Assembly: GCF_030272615.1 (NCBI RefSeq)
Contig: NC_081408.1
Location: 621,608,476 to 621,672,475, forward strand
Length of the DNA stretch: 64,000 bases
Source: Cryptomeria japonica
Lineage: Eukaryota; Streptophyta; Pinopsida; Cupressales; Cupressaceae
Reading direction: 5' to 3'
Under the pieces are notes generated by a model, which worked only from the letters and a program-made list of their open reading frames with translations, was not told the origin of the DNA and did no database searches. Shown here piece after piece: positions 25,101-34,967 of this stretch. The stretch's first letter is position 1; every line of letters begins with the position of its first letter. The position numbers and the translations under genes are program-made.

Positions 25101-25447
25101 ATGGAAGATTGTTATGGAAGAACAAATGGAAGCCTTGAAAAATAATGATACATGGGATCTTGTACCATTTCCTGAAGGATAGAAACTTGTTGGTTGTAAA
25201 TGGGTGTTAAAGAAAAAGATTGGTTCAGATGGAAGAATTGAGAAGTATAAGGCAAGGTTGGTTGCAAAAGGCTACTCTCAGGTTGAGGGTGTTGATTATG
25301 GTGAGATATTTTCTCCTATTGCAAAAATGATATCCATTAGACATTTTCTTTCTATTGTTGTTTCTTATGATTTAGAGATTGAGCGAATGGATGTGAAAAC
25401 TGCATTTCTTCATGGTGATGTGGAGGAGGATATTTATATGACACAGT
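22110..25447 (+). pseudogene. Copia A gag-protease-integrase-RT (first part), broken
   Basis: Gag starts at ATG 22110 (MASSLGRIEVENFNG) with the UBN2-type region, open to a TAA at 22659-22661. The zinc knuckle near 22800-22850 has lost its first Cys (YRNCSKPGHIPNDC). The protease site near 22968 reads NTGAS, so the catalytic Asp is gone. The GAG-pre-integrase region (23160-23480) and integrase core follow (LIMVVNFF shifted frame near 23830; RMNRTLIEK near 24433), interrupted by a solo LTR at 23908-24386. RT begins near 25080 ([56 protein letters not shown]). It stops at 25447, where Copia B is inserted. Several further stops are present. Confidence 0.88.
23908..24386 (+). repeat. Solo LTR inserted in Copia A integrase
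   Basis: A 479-bp block, TGTTGGTGTAAATAATTATT ... CTTGGCA, without coding sequence, splits integrase between the RQNKT and YSSQHNG segments. Flanks are AAAAC (23903-23907) and AAATC (24387-24391), a plausible 5-bp TSD with one mismatch. TATATATG at 24248-24255 could be its TATA box. No other copy is in the window, so the family is unassigned. Confidence 0.6.
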
Positions 25448-25877
25448 TGTTGAAATGTGGTGACTGATCAGCAAAGTACTGTACACTCAGCACGTATCCT
25501 CACCAGGGTCCAAGGCCGGGCTGGGCCCCGGATAGGGGTTCTGGGGTGGCAGCCCCCGAGAAAAAAAAATTTGCCATTTTTTGTTGATGAAAACCGACAT
25601 TGTAATAAAACCCTAAATAGGCCGACTTTGTTTGTTGCCCTAAAAATGCATGTTATAAGCGGCTGGGATGCTTAAGGCATTGTAAGGTTGATGTACTATT
25701 TTTGCTAGATAATAAGAAAGATTGGACAGTTGTGTATGGTGGACGTAACTCATTCTGGGTGAACCACGTTAAATCTCTGTATTATCTGTGTCCTGTTTTA
25801 TTTCTTTATCTTTTGTATTTAAATATGCATATAATTGTTAGTTCATATTTGCTTTGGATCTGCTTGAAACCCTAACA
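25448..25877 (+). repeat. 5' LTR of Copia B
   Basis: TGTTGAAATGTGG ... CCCTAACA, 430 bp. A GC-rich segment (25490-25562), unlike the rest of the AT-rich element, is followed by a run of A. This GC-rich block is shared by the 5' LTR of C but deleted from the LTRs of D and from the 3' LTR of C. Confidence 0.95.
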
Positions 25878-25879
25878 AT

Positions 25880-25891
25880 TGGTATCAGAGC
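25880..25891 (+). other. Primer-binding site, initiator-Met tRNA type (Copia B)
   Basis: TGGTATCAGAGC, two bases after the LTR end. Confidence 0.95.
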
Positions 25892-25937
25892 GAGGTTTTC
25901 TGTAAATTGGCAGGACTTTTAGATTTGAGTGGGAGCA

Positions 25938-26788
25938 ATGGAGGATTCCAAATTCAAGGTCGAAAAGTTTAACGGCTAGAATTATCAGTTATAGAAAATG
26001 CAAATGGAGGATTACTTATATCAAAAGGATTTGTGGTGGCCATTGGAAGGAAAGGCAAAGAAACCGACCACAATATCAGATGAAGAGTGGGACATTTTAG
26101 ATAGAAAGGCACTATGATCCATTCGATTGCGCCTTGTGTCGTCTGTAGCATTCAATATAACAGAAGCAAAAATGATTGTAGATTTGATGGCAACATTGGC
26201 TAAGTTGTATGAGAAACCCTTGGCTTCGAATAAGGTATTTCTTATGAAGCGTTTGTTTAATTTGAAAATGAGTGAGGGAGGATCTGTAGCGGAGAACTTA
26301 AATGAATTTAATACAATTACCAGTCAATTGTCTTCGGTAAAAATTAACTTTGCAGAAGAGGTTAGGGCTCTCTTGATTTTATGTTCTTTGCCAGAAAGCT
26401 AGAATAGCTTGGTTATGGCTGTAAGTAACTCTGTCTCTGGTAAAAATACTTTGGTATTTGATGGTATTGTTGGTGTTATCCTAAGTGAGGAAATGTGAAG
26501 GAAAAGCACAGGTGAGACTTCAACATCATCTTGAGTGTTTTGAATGTGGAGAACAAAGGAAGATCAAAGGAAACAAAAAAAGGCCCTGGGAATGAGAAGT
26601 CATGAGGGAAGTCAAAGAAAGGATGCTCTCAATCTAGAGGAAAGAAAGATTGCTGGTACTACGGAAAGCCTGGTCATCTAAAGAAAGATTGTTGGTCTCA
26701 AAAAAACAAAGAAGGAGACAAAAATGAAAATGACAATAAGGAAGCTAATATTGCAAGTAATACTTTACAAGATGCTTTAATCTTATGT
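25938..26788 (+). pseudogene. Copia B gag, broken
   Basis: It starts at ATG 25938 (MEDSKFKVEKFNG) after 'gtgggagca'. It is the same Gag as the open copy in element C (56065 on). Here it has in-frame stops near 25977, 25993, 26116, 26401 and 26497 and a one-base deletion near 26531, which moves into the pol frame. The zinc knuckle near 26650 reads CWYYGKPGHLKKDC, so the second zinc-binding Cys is lost. Several of the stops are C-to-T or G-to-A relative to C. The capsid and nucleocapsid functions cannot be supplied by this copy. Confidence 0.9.
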
Positions 26789-29700
26789 TTGGATAATGTT
26801 AATGATTCCTGGGTAATAGATTATGGGGCTTCATTTCATGCTACACCCCATAGAAAATATTTTCTAGATTATGTTCAAGGTGATTTTGGACAGGTATATT
26901 TGGGTGATGATGAGCCCTGTCAAATTGTTGGAAAAGGAAAGATAAAGATCAAGTTGCAGAATGGTAATGACTGGTTTCTGCAGGAGGTAAGACATGTTCC
27001 TAATTTAAGAAGAAATTTAATTTCTACAGGGCAACTAGGTAGTGAAGGTTGCATAGTTACCTTCTCAGAAAGTATGTGGAAGGTCACTAAAGGATCATTA
27101 GTAGTAGCTAAAGGTGTGAAGGTAGGCACATTATATCTGTGTACTGGTAACACTTACTCTACCTTAGCTACTACAGATAAAGTTACTACAGGGACAACAA
27201 CAATAAATGTTGCAAGAATAGATTCGATAATGTGGCACCATAGGCTTGGGCACATGAGTGAGAAAGGGATGAAAATCCTTCACTCCAAAAATCTATTGCC
27301 AGGACTAAAGAAGATTGATTTAGAGTTCTGTGAAAACTGTGTTTATGGTAAACAGAAAAGAGTCAGATTTCTCAAGGTTGGGAAAGAGAAGAAGAGTGAG
27401 AAGTTAGAGCTTGTACATTCAGATGTATGGGGATCGGCTCAGGTATCATCTCTTGGTGGCTCTTGTTATTCCGTTATTTTTATTAATGACTCAACCAGAA
27501 AAACATGGGTATATTTCCTAAAACAAAAATCAGATGTTTTTGAAACTTTTAAGAAATGGAAAGCTTTGGTTGAGAATGAGACAGGAAAAAAGTTGAAGTG
27601 TCTCAGATCGGATAATGGAGGTGAGTATTGCAGCAAATCATTTAAAGATTATTGTTCCTTAAATGGGATTCGAAAGCAGAAGACAGTTCCAGGAACTCCA
27701 CAGGAAAATGGTGTGCCAGAGAGAATGAAAAGGACCATCATGGAACGTGCGAGGAGCATGAGATTGTATGCTAGATTGCCCTTACATTTTTTTGCAGATG
27801 TTGTACATACTGCTGTCTATTTGATAAATAGAGGACCTTCAACCCCTTTGGATGGTGGTATTCTAGAGGAGGCATGGACTGGTAAAAAGGTAAATTATTC
27901 TTTTCTAAAAACTTTTGGTTGCGAAGCTTTTGTCCATGTTGATAAAGAAAATAGAACCAAGCTTGATGCTAAATCTCAGAAATGTACCTTCATTGAATAT
28001 GGGATAGATGAATATGGCTATCGGTTATGGGATTTTGAAAATAAGAAAATAATTAGAAGTAGAGATGTTATATTCAATGAAAAGGTTATGTATAAAGAAC
28101 AGATGCAGGAAAAGAAGCATGAACAGGACAAACAAGAATATGTGGTGTTGGATGAGATTCCTGAAAATGAAATGCCACAGGTACCTGATGCTCAACAACA
28201 ACAAATTGTCCCACAAACTCCTGCAAGTGTTAGACGTTCTACGAGGACAAATAGACCCCCTAAAAGATTTTCTCCTTCTTTATATTCTATTTTATTAACG
28301 GATTCTGGTGAACCAGAAGAATATGAAGAAGCAATGCAGGTAGATGCCAAACAACAGTGGGAACTAGGCATGAAAGAGGAGATGGACTCCTTGATGAAAA
28401 ATAAGACTTGGGACTTAGTCCCTTTACCTGCAGAAAAAAGAGCCTTGCCTAACAAATGGGTTTATCGGCTGAAGGAGGAGGAAGGAGGTCAGAAAAGATA
28501 TAAGGCCAGACTTGTGGTAAAAGGTTTTGCACAGAAAAAGGGTATAGATTATGATGAAATATTTTCTCCAGTTGTAAAAATGACTTCAATTAGAATTGTA
28601 CTTAGTCTTGTGGCTGCAGATGATTTACATCTTGAACAATTAGATGTCAAAACAGCTTTTCTCCATGGAGATTTGGAGGAGGAAATTTACATGTTGCAAC
28701 CACAGGGATATGAGGTCAAAGGTAAGGAGAACTTGGTGTGCAGGTTGAAGAAAAGTCTGTATGGCCTAAAGCAAGCACCCCGACAATGGTATTTAAAATT
28801 TGATAGTTTCATGGCTGAACACGGTTATCATAGATGTCATTCTGATCATTGTGTATATTTTAAGAGATTTGATAATGGCAGTTATATTATCCTATTGCTT
28901 TATGTTGATGACATGCTTATTGCTGGGTCTAACATGCAACATATAAATGATCTTAAACAGAAATTAGCCAGGTCATTTGCTATGAAGGATTTGGGTGCAG
29001 CTAAGAAAATTATCGGTATGAGGATTACACAGGATAGGAAAAATAGAACCTTGAATTTGTCTCAAAGTGAGTATATAAAGAAGGTGTTGAAAAGATTTAA
29101 CATGCAGGATGCAAAAGCAGTTAGTACACCTTTGGCTAGTCATTTCAAATTGACTAAGGAGATGTGCCCAAACGCACAGGAAGAGGTTAATAAAATGTCC
29201 AACATCCCGTATTCATCAGTTGTTGGTAGTCTGATGTATGCAATGGTATGCACAAGGCCAGATATTGCACATGCAGTGGGAGTTGTGAGCAAGTTTATGA
29301 GTAATCCGAATATGGAACATTGGAATGTTGTGAAATGGATTCTTCGGTATTTGAAAGGAACTACTACGAAGGCATTATTTTTCAAAGGATCTAATGCTGC
29401 TCTAAGTGGATTTGTTGACTCTGATCTGGTGGGTGATATTGATTCACGGAGGAGTACTACAGGGTATGTTTTTACTATAGGGGGAACTGCAGTCAGTTGG
29501 ATTTCTAGGCTACAAAAGGTTGTTGCACTTTCAACCACTGAAGCTGAGTATGTTGCTGCTACAGAAGCCAGCAAAGAGATGATTTGGTTGCAATGTTTTC
29601 TAAAGGAATTGGGTCAAACACAAGAGGATAGCCCATTGTATACTGATAGCGAGAGTGCCATTCATCTTGCGAAGAACTCTGCTTTTCATTCAAGGACAAA

Positions 29701-29863
29701 GCACATTCAGCTCAGGTACCACTTCATCCGGACTATTTTGGAGGAGGGTCAGTTACGGCTTGAGAAGATTCACACAAGAGAGAATCCTACCGATATGTTC
29801 ACAAAGGCAGTTCCACAGGAGAAGCTGATTTCTTCATTAGTTTCTGTTGGTCTTCTTGATTGA
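26789..29863 (+). CDS. Copia B pol: protease, integrase, RT, RNase H (1,024 codons open)
   Basis: A long uninterrupted frame ends at TGA 29861-29863. Approximate residue positions are protease near 8-60, GAG-pre-integrase with HHRLGHM near 150, integrase 190-400 ([14 protein letters not shown], and the final Glu in ENGVPERMKRT), RT 530-780 ([27 protein letters not shown]) and RNase H 870-1010 (STTEAEYVAA, TDSESAIHLAKN, RTKHIQLRYHF). RT and RNase H motifs look complete. The protease active site reads D-Y-G instead of the D-S-G seen in sibling C, and the integrase segments FIND and ERMKRT depart from FIDD and ERMNRT. The true polyprotein start lies upstream in the broken gag; the frame given here opens on TTG, so no separate translation start is implied. 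Confidence 0.92.
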   Translation: MDNVNDSWVIDYGASFHATPHRKYFLDYVQGDFGQVYLGDDEPCQIVGKGKIKIKLQNGNDWFLQEVRHVPNLRRNLISTGQLGSEGCIVTFSESMWKVTKGSLVVAKGVKVGTLYLCTGNTYSTLATTDKVTTGTTTINVARIDSIMWHHRLGHMSEKGMKILHSKNLLPGLKKIDLEFCENCVYGKQKRVRFLKVGKEKKSEKLELVHSDVWGSAQVSSLGGSCYSVIFINDSTRKTWVYFLKQKSDVFETFKKWKALVENETGKKLKCLRSDNGGEYCSKSFKDYCSLNGIRKQKTVPGTPQENGVPERMKRTIMERARSMRLYARLPLHFFADVVHTAVYLINRGPSTPLDGGILEEAWTGKKVNYSFLKTFGCEAFVHVDKENRTKLDAKSQKCTFIEYGIDEYGYRLWDFENKKIIRSRDVIFNEKVMYKEQMQEKKHEQDKQEYVVLDEIPENEMPQVPDAQQQQIVPQTPASVRRSTRTNRPPKRFSPSLYSILLTDSGEPEEYEEAMQVDAKQQWELGMKEEMDSLMKNKTWDLVPLPAEKRALPNKWVYRLKEEEGGQKRYKARLVVKGFAQKKGIDYDEIFSPVVKMTSIRIVLSLVAADDLHLEQLDVKTAFLHGDLEEEIYMLQPQGYEVKGKENLVCRLKKSLYGLKQAPRQWYLKFDSFMAEHGYHRCHSDHCVYFKRFDNGSYIILLLYVDDMLIAGSNMQHINDLKQKLARSFAMKDLGAAKKIIGMRITQDRKNRTLNLSQSEYIKKVLKRFNMQDAKAVSTPLASHFKLTKEMCPNAQEEVNKMSNIPYSSVVGSLMYAMVCTRPDIAHAVGVVSKFMSNPNMEHWNVVKWILRYLKGTTTKALFFKGSNAALSGFVDSDLVGDIDSRRSTTGYVFTIGGTAVSWISRLQKVVALSTTEAEYVAATEASKEMIWLQCFLKELGQTQEDSPLYTDSESAIHLAKNSAFHSRTKHIQLRYHFIRTILEEGQLRLEKIHTRENPTDMFTKAVPQEKLISSLVSVGLLD

Positions 29864-29941
29864 TAATTGTGGAATTTATACCAGTCAAGTCCTAGTGTTT
29901 TATCCAGTGGATGTTGCATGTACAATGGTGTCGTGTAATAT

Positions 29942-30000
29942 CAGTCTCCAAGTGGGTGATTGTTCAGTGTGGAGCCTGATCCAATCTCCAAGTGGGAGAT
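29942..30000 (+). other. Duplicated polypurine-tract units before 3' LTR of Copia B
   Basis: Two copies of a unit of about 40 bp, CARTCTCCAAGTGGGWGATTGTT..., begin at 29942 and 29982. The second abuts the LTR as the functional PPT (AAGTGGGAGAT). The first has GGGTGAT, a changed purine tract. Confidence 0.8.
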
Positions 30001-30430
30001 TGTTGAAATGTGGTGACTAATCAGCAAAGTACTATACACTCAGCACGTATCCTCATCGGGGTCCAGGGCCGGGCTAGGCCTCGGGCAGGGGTTCAAGGGT
30101 GGTAGCCCCCGAGAAAAAAAAAATTTCCGTTTTTCGTTAATGAAAACCGACATTGTAATAAAACCCTAAATAGGCCAACTTTGTTTGTTGCCCTAAAAAT
30201 GCATGTTATAAGCGACTGGGATGTTTAAGGCATTGTAAGGTTGATGTACTATTTTTGCTGGATAATAAGAAAGATTGGACGGCTGTGTATGGTGGACGTA
30301 ACCCATTCTGGGTGAACCACGTTAAATCTCTGTGTTATCTGTGTCCTGTTTTATTTCTTTATCTTTTGTATTTAAATCTGCATATAATTGTTAGTTCATA
30401 TTTGCTTCGAATCTGCTTGAAACCCTAACA
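30001..30430 (+). repeat. 3' LTR of Copia B
   Basis: 430 bp, TGTTGAAATGTGG ... CCCTAACA. It pairs with 25448-25877. Confidence 0.95.
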
Positions 30431-31560
30431 ACAGCCAGAGCACTATGTGGTGAAAGGTAAAAGTAATATGGTATGTAAATTAAAGAAATATGTGTATGGC
30501 CTCAAATAGAGTCCTAAGATGTGGTACCATAAATCTAATACATATGTGTTGAGTCTGGGATTTGACTGTTCTAAATCAAATCATTGTGTTTATTATAAAT
30601 ATGATGGTGATCATTTCCTATTCATTGCATTGTGTGTTTATGATATGTTATTCATTGTTAAACGGAAAGGCATGATTTCAAAAGTAAAGACTCAACTCGT
30701 TGCTAAATTTGAAATGAAACATCTTGGTGCAACAAAGAACATTCTTGGGATGGAAATTAGAAGAGAAAGAATGAACTGGAAGCTATAGCTAGGCCAAAGT
30801 AAGTATGTGAATTCAGTTTTGTGAAGGTTTAACATGCAGGATTGAAGACCATTGTATGTTCCTTTTATAGTTGGAACAAAATTATCTATTGCAGATTGTC
30901 CTACATCCCCATCAGAGATGGAAGACATAAGCAGAGTGGCTTACCGGAGTGCAGTTGGAAGTTTGATGTATGTTATAGTCTATACTAAACCACACATTAC
31001 CCAAGTAGTGGCAGTTCATTCCAAATATATGTTTGATCCTAGTAGAGTTCATTGAGATGTTGTCAAAAGATTATTCAGATATTTGAAGGGTATCTCAGAG
31101 TATTCTTTGAGTTATCATGGTAATTTGGTTGGAGACATGACTTCCTTTGATATTCATGGCTATGTGGATTCAAAATAGGCAAGTGATATTGATAGCAGAA
31201 GATCCACCTATGCTTTTTTCTTTACTTTATTTGGTGGTGCAATTAGTTGGATGAGTAAGCAACAAGCTATGCTCTCTTTGTCCACTACAAAAGCAGAGTA
31301 TATGGCAGCTACTAATGCTTGTAAAGAATCCATTTGGCTTAAGAGACTATGTTTAGATATTGGAATAAAACAAGGTGCAATGATAGTTTATTACGATAGA
31401 TAAAGTGCAATCTGCCTAGCTAAGAACCCAACATTTCATGCTTGGACCAAACACATCGATGTTTAGTATCATTTTGTTAGAGATATGGTCAAAGATGGCA
31501 GGGTGAAGTTGGTTTAGAAACTTTGATGAATGTTACAGATTCTTTAAATAAGGTTGTGAG
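30431..31560 (+). pseudogene. Copia A RT end and RNase H, continuing after Copia B
   Basis: The RT frame interrupted at 25447 resumes here (PEHYVVKGK, 30436 on). The catalytic YVDD region near 30640 reads VYDML, so one Asp is lost. GSLMYVIVYTKPHI (30958-31010), RRSTYAFFF (31197-31225), STTKAEYMAATNA (31280-31320) and SAICLAKNPTFH with TKHIDV (31400-31465) mark RNase H. There are stops near 30508, 30786, 31053, 31177, 31403, 31465 and 31515. It is non-functional. Confidence 0.88.
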
Positions 31561-31672
31561 CACAAATAATTTTAGATAGTGTTCAGAGTCTATGGCCCTC
31601 ATGGCCCCTAGCAATTAATCTATTATGTTGATACTCCCTTTTCTCTTGCAAGGTGTTCGACAAGTGGGAGAA

Positions 31673-32564
31673 TGTTGGGAAAAATGGTGTCTCAACCTTG
31701 CATTTACATGAGGTTACTATTATAGTAAGTTTTCATTTGAGCTCAAAATGGTGCAAAATTCTCCCCAAAAAATTTGGTTGGCTAGATAAGCATTTCGAGA
31801 AAGTTTTGTCGCGAGATCACATCTAGTTTTGAAGATATGAAAGTTTATGTTTTGGAGGCGTAGGATGAAAGGCTTAAATTTAATTATGAGGACTTTAGAG
31901 GCTCCAAAACACCCTTAAAAGTGGGCATAAATGGTGTAGTGGTTTATGAGGTGATATAGTGCTTCACGAGATTCCTAGAGCTTCAAATGGTTTATCAATT
32001 GGACACACGGTTCACAAGTTATGTCCTTCGAAAGTTTGGACTCCTAAAATAGGAAATATAAAATGCATCGAACACATAAATGAGTTGTAAAAGGGAGGGA
32101 CACATGTTGATGTGTGTTTTGATACGTCATAGGGCATCTAGATTGGAGATAAGGTTGGCTATACTTTATTGGGTGGTTTTAGCCCATGGTTTTGTAATAC
32201 CGTTTGACGGTTTCTTGTATTGTATCTCCTATATATGAGGTCTCTGAGATAGAAGTTACGTCTGAGAGTCTTATGACTATTGAGTTATCTTTGAATCTCT
32301 GATTAGTGGTACTCCTATGAAGAGATCGCTCTGCAAGTATATTGTAATTTGTTTTTTATTGTTGAATAATATATTGGGCGACTTTTGGAATGTGGGGTTT
32401 TTCTCCGGCAAGGTTTTCCCCGTGTGAATCACTATGTTGTGGTATGAATGTTATTATGTCTATTTTTGTTAAGTTTTTGTAACTGTTGTAAGGATCTGTT
32501 AATTTGCATTACCCTCATCTCAAGGTTAGTGTAGGAAGTTACTCTGCTACTTAACTTCCTTACA
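31673..32564 (+). repeat. 3' LTR of Copia A
   Basis: TGTTGGGAAAAATGG ... CTTCCTTACA, 892 bp. The PPT is at 31661-31672. TATATAT at 32230-32236 matches the 5' LTR. Confidence 0.9.
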
Positions 32565-32589
32565 ACAAAACAGGCATCAAAAAAAAATT

Positions 32590-32765
32590 GGACCTTTTAT
32601 TTTTGGAAAATTCCTATTTTTGAAAACTATATATTATTAGAAACTCTATTTTTTTTTAATTTCTATTATTAAAAAGTTTTTCTTTTTGGAAAGTTTCTAT
32701 TTTCAACAAGTTTCTATTTTTAGAAACTTTATATTTTTAGAAATTTTCCATTTGTGAAGCGTTCT
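32590..32765 (+). repeat. Degenerate TTTCTATTTTTAGAAA tandem repeat
   Basis: About ten imperfect units of TTTCTATTTTTAGAAA type (poly-T and GAAA alternating) lie upstream of the family E LTR segment. Confidence 0.6.
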
Positions 32766-32819
32766 TTAATATTTTTGACATACAGTTGGTTTTTTAGCTA
32801 TTACTTGTTTTTTTACAAC

Positions 32820-33117
32820 TAGTTACGCTTTTTTGCTTGAGTTCACTTAGGAATGTTTGCTTCTAGTTTAGATTTTGTGCATCTAGTTTAGATAGAGTTG
32901 AGCCTTTTTCAGTTCCTCTTGCTTGTACTTTAGTTCTCCTAAATTTATCTTCGGACATCTTTGTTCTTTCTTTATAAGCACCTCATTGTACGATTGTAAT
33001 TAATTGTGTATTCTTTGATTTTGAGCAATATAGTATTCATTTGTGCAGCTCTCATTTGTGGAAGGTGTTTTTGTTTGTCATTTGATCTTGTAGGTGCTTT
33101 TGTTGCAAAATTCAACA
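32820..33117 (+). repeat. LTR segment of family E, plus strand
   Basis: It aligns with the reverse complement of 9879-10175 and 42927-43195: shared TTCACTTA, GCTTCTAGTTTAG, TATAAGCACCTCATTGTAC and GAAGGTGTTTTTGTTTG, ending TTGCAAAATTCAACA. It is followed at 33118-33129 by TGATATTAGAGC, a PBS with two changes from TGGTATCAGAGC, so it is the 5' LTR end of an old element. The LTR start is not found. Confidence 0.75.
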
Positions 33118-34718
33118 TGATATTAGAGCTATGAAACTTCAACATGGTAATAGAGCTTGGATTCCGCAAGCCCCTTCTCAAGCTTCGAGGGTTTCTTTAT
33201 TCAAAAGCGTTGATGGGTCATAGATTAGCTTTTTCAAGATCTAGAGTAGTTTTTTAACCATAACTTGGTCAAACGGACTCTATTCTTCAACTTTTGCATA
33301 TCATTGGAAAGATCTCAACATCCTCTATCAGTATCTACTATTATTTTTTTCAAATTGTGCTCTAGGTAAATTTTATTCATATTTCTATGTTTTCACTATG
33401 TGGTTAATAACTTGGATGTTTTTGCACTTGGGATGGATCTGTTTGTTGGAGATTGCTCTATTTGATAACTTTATTTGAGGAGGTATCATGGGTTTTTTTG
33501 TTCACCCTTATGTCATGAAACTTAGTGAAAGGGCATCTTGACACATCTTAGGTGGCTTGATTTTTTTCTCTATCTATATGGACTCATGCCTCAACTAGAT
33601 TCACAGAGGGTTCAATATTCTTGGAGAATCATTAATGGAAATGTTGTAGGAGAGATTTTTTCTAGTGTTTATCTTGACACTATATGTGATTTATTGGATA
33701 TTAAATGTTAACATGCACTTTGGACTCACCTTTTGGAGATTTATGGAGACCCTCGTATCTCTCCATTTTATGAGGACCTTGCAGTAAATTGTGTCATTCC
33801 CTTTTCACATGTAGATTGCATACCCTATGACTATGGTACTTTTGAGATGCTTGAGTATATCACAAGTTTTTCATGTTCTATGAGATCCAAGTCTTGTATC
33901 TCAGATGTCACTCCTCATATTGAGACACTATCTCAGTCTTCATCATCTTTTATTGTTCTTGATTAGATTGGTATTGGCTCATGCATAGCCATTATTGATT
34001 CAGTTCAACAAATTGAGTGTTCCCTTCCAGTTTGAGCTTTGTAGGATGACTTCTTGCTAGATATTATAGGACTATGTGTTGAGTCACACATTGTGGATAT
34101 TGGTGACATATTTAAGGATCTTCACTTCCTCTTTGATGGTAGTCTAGGAATTCCTATTATCCCATCTCCAGTTCCTTTAGAGGTTATTCATCAAGTATCT
34201 TCACACTTGTTTCATAATTTAGACATGTGAAAAGTTAAGCAATCTTCCATGGAACACATCTTGAGATTATTCATTCCATCTCCTTTCATGGAGTTGCTTC
34301 AACCTTGGCCAGTGGATTTGTTTCTTCCTAAGGGGAGACATGTCATTTGATGCTCTTGGATAATCTTTAGGATTTGTCCTCGAGCCTTTATCTTTAGCAT
34401 TGGAACTTCTCTCATATGGGGAGATATATCATCTCTTCTTTTCTCTCCTATGGGGAAAATCTTGATTTTACTTTTCTGAAGGAAGTTGTCCTTGGGAGGT
34501 CTATCTAAGGCCTTCCTTCCTATTTAGCAGTAAATGTTTTATTTTAATACATTGCATCTCTTTCTCTTGAAGCCACATGGTTTTTCTACTTTTCTTTTCT
34601 TAGAGAGGCTTCTTTTTTTGTACTTGGGTACCTAATCAGGCCTTTAATTGTTAGTACACATCTTGCATTCATGCATTTAGAGGTTTTTTACTCACCATAA
34701 GTTTCAATTAAGGGGGCG
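33118..34718 (+). pseudogene. Family E internal region with gag-like relic
   Basis: It starts with the decayed PBS (and a second PBS-like copy near 33146) and ends in a PPT (TAAGGGGGCG, 34709-34718). A broken protein can be followed from about 33600 to 34310, including an open stretch at 33733-33966 (MEIYGDPRISPFYEDLA, preceded by a HALWTHLLEIYGD-like segment). This resembles a Copia Gag core but is too decayed to be sure. 33903-34316 is repeated at 20654-21066. At 1.6 kb with no pol, this member was non-autonomous or internally deleted. Confidence 0.5.
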
Positions 34719-34731
34719 TGTTAGAGCATTA

Positions 34732-34925
34732 GTGAAGCCGTTCGACATGACAAATCTTGGTCTTCTACATTACTTCCTTGGTCTTCAAGTTACTAAGAAT
34801 TCAGATGGGATTTCCAATTTCAACAAAAGTACTCTCTTGATATGCTTCAGATATTTGGCATGTTTGATTGCAAGCCTACTCCTATACCATTTCAATCAGG
34901 TGTTGTGTTGTTATCTTCTAGTTTT
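34732..34925 (+). pseudogene. Copia RT fragment
   Basis: FDMTNLGLLHYFLGLQV (34738-34790) is the RT segment that follows YVDD in Copia. After a frameshift near 34815, QKYSLDMLQIFGM and CKPTPIPF continue it. It is fused abruptly to the first dozen bases of a family E 3' LTR (34719-34731), so a deletion or recombination joined them. It is cut at 34968 by Gypsy F. Confidence 0.75.
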
Positions 34926-34967
34926 TCTACTCCTTTAATTTGACATAATCAATATAATTTTTGTTTC

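Larger units (their letters stand above)
25448..30430 (+). mobile_element. Copia retrotransposon B, complete, nested in Copia A
   Basis: 4,983 bp: two 430-bp LTRs, Met-tRNA-type PBS, gag-pol, PPT. The 5' flank is ACAGT (25443-25447) and the 3' flank ACAGC (30431-30435); the host RT frame resumes after the second copy. The two LTRs differ at roughly 28 of 430 positions by my count, mostly transitions, so the insertion is not recent. C (55574-60482) and D (53137-61216) are siblings. Confidence 0.95.
21098..32564 (+). mobile_element. Copia retrotransposon A, full length but nested and degenerate
   Basis: LTRs of 893 and 892 bp, Met-tRNA-type PBS, gag-pol relic and PPT (CAAGTGGGAGAA, 31661-31672). 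Flanks are GCAAA (21093-21097) and ACAAA (32565-32569), a TSD with one G/A change. About 5.5 kb of its 11.5 kb is later insertion: a solo LTR (23908-24386) and Copia B (25448-30430). It is related to A2 at the window start. Confidence 0.9.

Noticed and set aside
29140-29574. 144-residue minus-strand frame opposite RNase H, with a twin at 53923-54357
   Set aside because: Antisense shadow of the conserved RNase H coding sequence. It recurs in B, C and D because the sense strand is conserved.
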